12,969 nt of DNA, taken from Gemmatimonadota bacterium. Its GTDB lineage: Bacteria > Gemmatimonadota > Gemmatimonadetes > Gemmatimonadales > GWC2-71-9. Shown here one piece after another: positions 6,934 to 12,166 of the stretch; position 1 is the first letter of the stretch, and each line of letters begins with the position of its first letter. The stretch is from assembly GCA_003220905.1 (NCBI GenBank), contig QHTS01000176.1, forward strand, positions 1 to 12,969, written 5' to 3'. The notes below the pieces were generated by a model. That model saw only the letters and a program-made list of their open reading frames with translations, was not told the origin of the DNA and ran no database searches. Made by a program: the position numbers and the translations under genes.

Positions 6934-8168
6934 TTCGCGTCTTCGTGAACGAGCGGCCGGTGACCGTGGCGCCGGGGGCGAGCGTGCGCGACGCCGTCGC
7001 GGTGCTCGACCGCGAGCTCGCCGACCTCGTGGGACGCGGCGTCGCCTACGTGACCGACGGCGTCGGCAGGCCGGTGGACGCGGGCGAGCGGGTGGGCGAG
7101 GGGGGAGCCATTTTCCGCGTGGTGGTGAGCGCCCGCCAGGGCCCGCCCCGCCTCACGAAGCAGGCGCTGCGTCGTTGGCCGAAGGCGGAGCTGCACGTCC
7201 ATCTGGACGGCTGCCTCCGCCCCGCGACGATGCTCGAGCTGGCGCGGGCGCAGGGGATCCGGCTCCCGGCGGACACGCCCGATGGCCTCGCCCAGGCGCT
7301 GTACGTGAAGCACGCCAAGAGCCTCGAGGAATACCTCACGAAATACGAGGTCACGCTCTCGGTCATGCAGACGGCGGCGGCGCTCGAGCGGATCGCCTAC
7401 GAGTTCGTGCTGGACGCGGCGGCCGACGGGCTTCGCTATGTGGAAGTGCGCTACTCGCCGCTCCTGCACCGGCCCGCGCTCACCCTGGCGCGGGCGATCG
7501 AGGCCCCGCTCGCCGGGATCAAGCGCGGCGAAGCGGAGACGGGCACCAAGGTCGGGCTGATCGTGTGCGGCATCCGCACGCGGGCGCCCGCGGAGTCCCT
7601 GGAGCTGGCGCGCGCCGCGGCGGGTTACCGGACGGCGGGTGTCGTGGCGTTCGATCTGGCGGGCGCCGAGCGGGGCTTCCCGGCGCGCGACCATGCGGCC
7701 GCGTTCGCGTACGCGGCGCAGCATGGCATGGCGTGCACGTGCCACGCCGGGGAGGGGGACGGACCGGATTCCATCCACCAGGCGCTGCACCAGTGCGGGG
7801 CCCAGCGGATCGGCCACGGCACTCGGCTTGGGGAAGATCCCGCGCTGCTCGCGTACGTCATCGAGCGCAAGATCCCGCTCGAGATGTGCCTCACGTCGAA
7901 CCTGCACACCCACACGGTGGCCTCACTCGCCGAGCATCCGTTCAAGCGGTATCTCGACCAGGGCGTGGTCGTGACGTTGAACACCGACGGGCGGCTGGTG
8001 GACGGCATCTCGCTCACCGACGAGTATTTCGTCGCCCAGAGTGTGTTGGGCCTGACCAAGGCGGACCTCGCGCGCGTCGTGCTCAACGCGTGCGAGAGCG
8101 CGTTTCTTCCGGAGTTCGAGAAGGTGGCGTTGGTGTCCCGCGTGCAGAGCGAATTGGAGGCTCTCTAG
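6930..8168 (+). CDS. add: Adenosine deaminase with N-terminal ThiS/TGS-like beta-grasp extension
   Basis: Cytoplasmic zinc hydrolase converting adenosine to inosine. Numbered from CTG 6930 (412 residues), the ligands are H89/H91 (LHVHLDG), H272 (CHAGE) and D353 (NTDGR), with catalytic E275 and H296 (RIGHGT). The second Asp of the usual NTDD motif is Gly354, followed by RLVDG; I recall a similar NTDNRL form in actinobacterial enzymes, so activity is likely. Residues 1-68 are extra to the roughly 335-residue family length. They read IRVFVNERPVTVAPGASV, then VAYVTDGVGRPVDAGERV and GGAIFRVV, the strand-helix-strand pattern of a ThiS/TGS-like beta-grasp domain, without a C-terminal GG. I chose CTG 6930 because the first beta strand begins there and the Shine-Dalgarno fits; GTG 6945 is the conservative alternative and would cut that strand. 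It shares CTGA with the nucleotidase stop. Confidence 0.9.
   Translation: MIRVFVNERPVTVAPGASVRDAVAVLDRELADLVGRGVAYVTDGVGRPVDAGERVGEGGAIFRVVVSARQGPPRLTKQALRRWPKAELHVHLDGCLRPATMLELARAQGIRLPADTPDGLAQALYVKHAKSLEEYLTKYEVTLSVMQTAAALERIAYEFVLDAAADGLRYVEVRYSPLLHRPALTLARAIEAPLAGIKRGEAETGTKVGLIVCGIRTRAPAESLELARAAAGYRTAGVVAFDLAGAERGFPARDHAAAFAYAAQHGMACTCHAGEGDGPDSIHQALHQCGAQRIGHGTRLGEDPALLAYVIERKIPLEMCLTSNLHTHTVASLAEHPFKRYLDQGVVVTLNTDGRLVDGISLTDEYFVAQSVLGLTKADLARVVLNACESAFLPEFEKVALVSRVQSELEAL
8156..8160 (+). promoter_or_regulatory. Shine-Dalgarno GGAGG for the nucleoside permease
   Basis: GGAGG lies 7 bases before GTG 8168, inside the last codons of the deaminase gene. It fixes a start that overlaps the deaminase stop TAG by one base. 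Confidence 0.7.
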
Positions 8169-9574
8169 TGTCGCTGCGCCGTACTGTGGCGGCGTTCGTC
8201 GTCGCCTTCGTGTGCGTGCTCGCCGTCTTCACGCTGCCGCGCTTCGTGTGGAATACGGTGGAGGGAGCCGTTCGCCAGCAACCCAAGGCCGACACGACGC
8301 AGGCGGTTCCACCTGCCACCGCGCCCCAGGCGCCGCTGGCGGCGCCCCGCTCGATTCCGCAACGGCTCACCGGGATATTCGGGATCGCGCTCATTCTGGG
8401 AATCGGCATCGCGTTGTCGCGCAACCGCGGGGCAATCAGCTGGCGGGTCGTGGGGTGGGGGGTCGGCCTGCAGCTCGTGTTTGCGATCTTCGTGCTGCTC
8501 GTCCCGTTCGGCCAGACCCTGTTCACGCAGCTCGGCGACTTTGTCAAGGCGATCTTGAGCTTCTCGTACAAGGGGTCCGAGTTCGTGTTCGGGGAGCTCG
8601 GCAAGCAGCACTCGAGCCTCGGCATCGTGTTCGCGTTTCAAGTGCTCCCTGCGATCATCTTCGTATCGGCCTTGTTCGCGATCCTGTATTACCTCGGTGT
8701 GATGCAGCTCGTCGTGAAGGCGTTCGCGATCGCGATGAACAAGGTGATGCGGGCGAGTGGCGCCGAGAGCTTGAACGTCGCCGCTTCGATCTTCATGGGC
8801 CAGACGGAGGCGCCGCTCACCATCCGCCCGTTCCTCCCAGGTATGACGCGCTCAGAGCTGATGACGGTCATGACCGCGGGGATGGCGCACGTGTCGGGAT
8901 CGATCATGGCGGCGTACATCGCCATGGGCATCGAGGCGCGGCATCTGCTCACGGCCGTGATCATGACGGCGCCGGGGACCATCATGATGGCCAAGATCCT
9001 GGAGCCCGAGACCGAGACGCCCCAGACGCTCGGCGGCGTGCGCGTCGAAATCCCGCGCACCGACGTCAACGTGGTCGACGCGGCGGCCCGCGGCACCACC
9101 GACGGGCTGCACCTGATGCTCAACGTCATCGCGATGCTGGTCTCCTTTATCGCCCTCGTCGCGCTGGTCAACGGTGGCTTCGGGTGGGTGCACGGCCATG
9201 TCGCTTGGTTCCCGGAGAACATCCAGACCGTCCTCAGCTGGATCTTCCGGCCGATCGCGTTCGCGATGGGCGTGCCGTGGCACGACTCGGGCACCATCGG
9301 CAGCCTGCTCGGCGAGCGCATGGTCCTGAACGAGTTCATCGCGTTCAAGGACCTGGCGGACCTCAAGAGCCATCTCGACCCCCTGTCCTTCACCATCGCG
9401 ACCTTTGCCCTGTGCGGGTTCGCCAACATCAGCTCGGTGGGCATCCAGATCGGCGGCATCGGCGCGCTCGTTCCGGATCGCAAGCACGACCTCGCTCGCC
9501 TCGGCTTCCGCGCGATGATCGCGGGGACGCTGGCGAACTTCCTGTCGGCGACGCTCGCGGGGATCCTGCTTTGA
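8168..9574 (+). CDS. nupC: Concentrative nucleoside transporter (CNT/NupC family)
   Basis: A 468-residue inner-membrane symporter importing nucleosides with H+ or Na+. CNT signatures are present: GQTEAPL at 211-217, the NEFIAF motif at 388-393, and GFANISSVGIQ at 417-427. Several hydrophobic segments run between, e.g. IFGIALILGIGIAL, VFAIFVLLVPF and LVSFIALVALV. Start GTG 8168 overlaps the deaminase stop by one base and has a well-spaced GGAGG. Compared with typical bacterial members of about 400-420 residues, this one has an extra N-terminal hydrophobic helix (about 7-30) and then a Pro/Ala/Gln-rich linker (about 36-62) before the first core helix. The context (nucleotidase, deaminase, phosphorylase) argues for purine nucleosides as cargo. 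Cation and base selectivity cannot be read with confidence from sequence. Confidence 0.93.
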   Translation: MSLRRTVAAFVVAFVCVLAVFTLPRFVWNTVEGAVRQQPKADTTQAVPPATAPQAPLAAPRSIPQRLTGIFGIALILGIGIALSRNRGAISWRVVGWGVGLQLVFAIFVLLVPFGQTLFTQLGDFVKAILSFSYKGSEFVFGELGKQHSSLGIVFAFQVLPAIIFVSALFAILYYLGVMQLVVKAFAIAMNKVMRASGAESLNVAASIFMGQTEAPLTIRPFLPGMTRSELMTVMTAGMAHVSGSIMAAYIAMGIEARHLLTAVIMTAPGTIMMAKILEPETETPQTLGGVRVEIPRTDVNVVDAAARGTTDGLHLMLNVIAMLVSFIALVALVNGGFGWVHGHVAWFPENIQTVLSWIFRPIAFAMGVPWHDSGTIGSLLGERMVLNEFIAFKDLADLKSHLDPLSFTIATFALCGFANISSVGIQIGGIGALVPDRKHDLARLGFRAMIAGTLANFLSATLAGILL

Positions 9575-9606
9575 TTGCGGAGTGCGGATTGCGGATTGCG
9601 GAATGG
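9573..9606 (+). repeat. GCGGATT-type short repeat, left inverted arm, spanning permease stop to phosphorylase start
   Basis: Starting inside the permease stop TGA, the sequence is a run of related heptamers: ATTGCGG, AGTGCGG, ATTGCGG, ATTGCGG, AATGG. The last unit contains the phosphorylase ATG. Bases 9573-9598 are complementary to 9754-9729, with 24 Watson-Crick pairs, one G-T and one mismatch. The 16-base core 9583-9598 versus 9729-9744 is perfect. The arm fills the whole 28-base intergenic gap and occupies the place of the ribosome binding site. Confidence 0.85.
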
Positions 9607-10427
9607 CCGCCGTGGACTCCGAACTGATCCGGCGCGCCGCGGACGCCGTAGCCGAGCGGCTCGGCAGCTTGCGCCCACGCGTGGCGATCATCTTGGGCTC
9701 CGGGCTCGGTGCCGTCGCCGACGCGGTCCAATCCGCAATCCGCATTCCACAATCCGCAATTCCAGGCTTCCCCGAGCCCGGCGCCCCGGGCCACAAGGGC
9801 GAGCTCGTCGGTGGGACGCTCGAGGGCGTGCCGGTCGTGGTGCAGAGCGGTCGCTTTCATTTGTATGAAGGTCACGCGCCCGACGTCGCCGCGCTCCCGA
9901 CGCGCGTGTTCGCCAGACTCGGCGTCACCACGCTCGTGGTCACCAACGCGGCGGGTGGCATCCGTCTCACCTTCCGCCCGCCCACGCTGATGCTCATCGC
10001 GGACCACATCAACCTGATGTTCAAGAACCCGCTCGTGGGTCCGGTGGCGGAGGGGGACGAGCGCTTCCCCGACATGAGCGATCCGTACGATCCGGCGCTC
10101 CGCCGGCTTGCCCGCGACGTGGCGCGAACGGAGCGGATCCCGCTGGAAGAGGGTGTATACGCCGGCCTGCTCGGGCCGTCGTTCGAGACGCCGGCGGAGA
10201 TCCGCATGCTCCAGCGGCTCGGGGCCGATGCCGTGGGTATGTCCACGGTGCCGGAGGTGATCGCGGCGCGAGCCCGGGGCGTGCGCTGTCTCGGGTTCTC
10301 GAGCATCACGAACGTGGCGGCCGGGCTGTCGGCGCAGAAGCTGTCGCATCTCGAGGTGCTCGAGGCAGGGAAGCAGATCTCAGGTCAGCTCGAGCAGCTC
10401 ATCAGGGGGGTGCTGCAGCGCCTCTAA
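9603..10427 (+). CDS. punA: Purine nucleoside phosphorylase (trimeric, PNP/MTAP family)
   Basis: A 274-residue enzyme splitting inosine/guanosine and deoxy forms with phosphate to base plus (deoxy)ribose-1-phosphate in the cytoplasm. Motifs: GSGLG 32-36 (phosphate loop), GH 63-64, GRFHLYEGH 83-91, TNAAGG 114-119, GPSFETPAE with E195, and SSITNVAAG with N237. E195 and N237 are the purine-binding pair of this class. Length and order match B. subtilis PunA closely. I prefer ATG 9603 over GTG 9582, because residues before it would come only from the repeat. There is no standard Shine-Dalgarno; the upstream bases are repeat units (GCGGA). Residues about 42-54 (VQSAIRIPQSAIP) are encoded by the opposite arm of that repeat, replacing a variable loop without altering length. 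Last gene of the salvage operon; its 3' end overlaps the convergent DUF2071 gene by 26 bp. Confidence 0.93.
   Translation: MAAVDSELIRRAADAVAERLGSLRPRVAIILGSGLGAVADAVQSAIRIPQSAIPGFPEPGAPGHKGELVGGTLEGVPVVVQSGRFHLYEGHAPDVAALPTRVFARLGVTTLVVTNAAGGIRLTFRPPTLMLIADHINLMFKNPLVGPVAEGDERFPDMSDPYDPALRRLARDVARTERIPLEEGVYAGLLGPSFETPAEIRMLQRLGADAVGMSTVPEVIAARARGVRCLGFSSITNVAAGLSAQKLSHLEVLEAGKQISGQLEQLIRGVLQRL
9727..9766 (+). repeat. GCGGATT-type short repeat, right inverted arm, inside the phosphorylase coding region
   Basis: The segment is made of AATCCGC, AATCCGC, ATTCCAC, AATCCGC and AATTCC units, the reverse complement of the arm at 9573-9606. It stays in frame and translates as QSAIRIPQSAIP. A transcript could fold the two arms into a stem of about 26 bp around a loop of 130 bases that holds the phosphorylase start codon. 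Confidence 0.85.
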
Positions 10428-11136
10428 TGCCCGGGGAATCCATCGGCGCATAGACCGCCACCTCCGACCCTTCGGCGAACACCACGCCCGCCGGTTGGGC
10501 CCGATTCAAGAACTCCCACTCGGCCCCGTAGAGAGACCCAAAGTCAAAGCGGTAATCGACGGCGCGGATCTGTCGCACCGCCCACGCCTGATGGGCGACG
10601 CGGAATACGCCGAGCTTACCGTCCGGCCGCGTGCGGCAGGCGAAGGCGCGCTCGATGAAATAGTGCTCCGACGAGTCCGGCGGCGGCACCACCGCGGCAC
10701 GCGAGCCGGTCACGCTCACGTGCCAGCCGAACGCCGCGGGCCCCACCCCATACTCCGCGCGCACCTCGCCGTGCCGATCCACCACCCGGCTGCGGATCGG
10801 CGTGGGCCAGAACGGCTCGCCGTAACGCAGCCGGCCGACCGCGGCGATCAGCCGGCTCGGCACGAACTGGCGGACGAACCATACGCCCGGCTCTCCCGCG
10901 GCGCGCAGGTACGTGCGGAAGTTGACCTGGGGATGCGCCGTGAACCCCGGGATGCGCCACCCCTTGATGCGAACGTCGAGCATCTGCAACGCGACGAGGC
11001 TCACGTGCGTCCGGCCGTTCCAGCGGTCGGGCTCGACCTCCGGCGGGATCGAGCGCCGAATGAGGTCTTCCGGCGCCTCGAACGTGAGGAGGATGATGTG
11101 CGACCAGCGGGCAGCGAGAAACGGACGGGGCGTCAC
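10402..11136 (-). CDS. DUF2071 family protein (YqjF-like, COG3361)
   Basis: A 244-residue soluble protein of unknown function. It shows the family pattern: an N-terminal RWSHIILLTFEAPEDLIRR, then IPPEVEPDRWNGRTHVSLVA, LDVRIKGWRIPG, and the central VNFRTYLRAAGEPGVWFV. A later block reads EHYFIERAFACR and RVAHQAWAVRQIRAVD. No signal peptide or membrane segment is visible. Start GTG 11136 places the family N-terminus correctly, although no clear Shine-Dalgarno precedes it. The gene is convergent with the phosphorylase, and the last 26 bp of the two frames overlap. It is divergent from the broken small membrane-protein gene, with a 54-bp gap. Family recognition is good. No reaction is assigned, and the neighbours do not suggest one. 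Confidence 0.8.
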   Translation of the reverse strand: MTPRPFLAARWSHIILLTFEAPEDLIRRSIPPEVEPDRWNGRTHVSLVALQMLDVRIKGWRIPGFTAHPQVNFRTYLRAAGEPGVWFVRQFVPSRLIAAVGRLRYGEPFWPTPIRSRVVDRHGEVRAEYGVGPAAFGWHVSVTGSRAAVVPPPDSSEHYFIERAFACRTRPDGKLGVFRVAHQAWAVRQIRAVDYRFDFGSLYGAEWEFLNRAQPAGVVFAEGSEVAVYAPMDSPGIRGAAAPP

Positions 11137-11167
11137 TTGTGATCGTGGTTCGGATCGCTAGTAATAT
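11137..11167 (+). promoter_or_regulatory. Possible sigma70-type promoter for the small membrane-protein gene
   Basis: TTGTGA at 11137-11142 and TAATAT at 11162-11167 are separated by 19 bases, slightly longer than ideal, within the divergent gap. This is a weak match. The AT-rich TAGTAATAT stands out in the GC-rich surroundings. Confidence 0.3.
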
Positions 11168-11180
11168 GGCGTCCCGACAC

Positions 11181-11186
11181 GGAGGG
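11181..11186 (+). promoter_or_regulatory. Shine-Dalgarno GGAGGG for the small membrane-protein gene
   Basis: GGAGGG lies 4 bases upstream of ATG 11191. It supports this start and shows that the 5' end of the gene is (or was) a genuine translated start. Confidence 0.6.
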
Positions 11187-11190
11187 ATCG

Positions 11191-11503
11191 ATGACGAGCC
11201 CGGTGACTCCTGAAGGGCGCATGCGAATCGCCAAGATGATCCACGGCGCACTGATGGCGGGCGTCGCGCTGTTCTTGCTGGTGACGGGGTGGGTGCATCG
11301 CGTCACGCCACCGGCTCCCGTGCCGGTGATGGTGGATGACCAGCCAGTCCCGGCTCATCGTGCGCTGGGCGGTAGTGGAAAGTGGGTGCCTCGTGAATGG
11401 GGTGCTCTGGTTCATCAGCCGCGACCGCGTCTCGCTGGCGGCTGCCGTCGCAGGTCTGGCCATCCTGCTCGCACTTCGACCGAGTCGGTACCTGGAGAGC
11501 TAG
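11191..11503 (+). pseudogene. Small multi-pass membrane protein gene, broken by a frame change and probable internal deletion
   Basis: The 5' half from ATG 11191 reads MTSPVTPEGRMRIAKMIHGA, then a membrane helix LMAGVALFLLVTGWV, then a Pro-rich VTPPAPVPV. Beyond about 11330 this frame turns into Arg/Pro-rich noise. The +1 frame from 11330-11336 gives SRLIVRWAVVESGCLVNGVL, a second helix, then LAAAVAGLAILLALRPSRYL, a third helix, and a stop at 11501-11503. The two halves look like the first and second pairs of helices of a four-helix protein of about 130 residues, with the second helix missing. I do not know a name or function. An alternative is two tiny proteins, the second starting at ATG 11336, but the RWAVVESG helix pattern makes a broken gene more likely. 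Confidence 0.6.
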
Positions 11504-11507
11504 AGCC

Positions 11508-12081
11508 CTATGAATTGGCCGTTTTTGACCACCGATCCGGATTCGTCATGATGTACCGTCGGGCGCGATACAGTTCGCCGTCGGTCCGGACGATGCGATC
11601 GTAGTAGTTGCGCTGCCAGATGGATTCGCCCGGAGTACGTCGACGATCGTTGATTCGCTTCGTAGTCGCCGACTTGAACGAGCGTACGATCGCTCCAAGC
11701 GAGCCGGACGCGGGTGCGGAGTCCCGAGTGATCGACGACATTCGCGCGCTGAGGTAGGGGCGCAGCATGCTGCGCCCCTACATTGCGCTGATTCCGGCTC
11801 TCGCCGATCACAATGACTCCGTGCATGTGGTCTGGCATGACAACGAACGCGTCCAACGTAACAGTAGGGAAATGTTGGGGAATCTCGCACCAACACTGAC
11901 GCGCGACACGTCCGGCGTAGCTGAGGCACATGCGCCCGTCCACGACCTCCCCGAAGAGGGGGACGCTCCCTCGTACGCGAATCGTCACGAAGTACGTCCC
12001 CGGACGCGCGTAATCGAACCCCTGAAGCCTCAATGACCGCCGCTGATTCGCGACTCGAAGGGGAACTCGCTCGCTGCTCAC
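11508..12081 (-). pseudogene. REP-associated tyrosine transposase (RAYT, Y1_Tnp/IS200-like), frameshifted
   Basis: A single-strand DNA transposase family that handles GTAG-tagged hairpins (REP sequences). From GTG 12081 one frame gives RRSLRLQGFDYARPGTYFVT, FGEVVDGRMCLSYAG and the HUH motif MPDHMHGVIVI (H85, H87), then NVGAQHAAPLP. The family C-terminus continues in the +1 frame: SGSLGAIVRSFKSATTKRIN, RRTPGESIWQRNYYDRIVR with the likely catalytic Tyr in NYYDR, and ARRYIMTNPDRW, ending at 11508. The frame changes between about 11708 and 11753, just after a perfect palindrome. The stop lies 4 bp beyond the end of the convergent small membrane-protein gene. GC content is visibly lower than in neighbouring genes, which suggests transfer. 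As written the protein is split and probably inactive. Confidence 0.85.
11754..11781. repeat. Perfect 28-bp palindrome bounded by GTAG/CTAC inside the RAYT gene
   Basis: Each half is GTAGGGGCGCAGCA, followed directly by its reverse complement with no spacer. Read on the minus strand it encodes VGAQHAAPLP in frame with the HUH domain. GTAG at the foot of a hairpin is the recognised hallmark of REP elements used by RAYT proteins. Confidence 0.9.
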
Positions 12082-12090
12082 GAGCCAACC

Positions 12091-12113
12091 GTAGCGGTCG
12101 CTCTATTGGAGCG
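12091..12113 (+). repeat. Possible REP-like GTAG-tagged hairpin upstream of the RAYT gene
   Basis: GTAG (12091-12094) is followed four bases later by CGCTC-TATTG-GAGCG (12099-12113), a 5-bp stem with a 5-base loop. It lies 9 bases outside the RAYT start. The stem is short and could occur by chance. Confidence 0.3.
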
Positions 12114-12166
12114 GACATCCTCCTGTCGCGTTCCGCATCTTTTCTACTCCATTATCCTGCTCTGTA

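Noticed and set aside
6896..8167. An open frame running from the nucleotidase end through the deaminase gene and joined to the permease frame
   Set aside because: The upstream part is out of frame with the deaminase and is Arg/Gly-rich. The permease proper starts at GTG 8168, with a Shine-Dalgarno.
9573..9766. CRISPR array
   Set aside because: The units are tandem 7-mers without unique spacers, the two arms are inverted, and no cas gene is near.
8165..9796. Minus-strand frames antisense to the permease, rich in Met/Ser or Arg/His
   Set aside because: They are shadows of transmembrane codons in the real gene.
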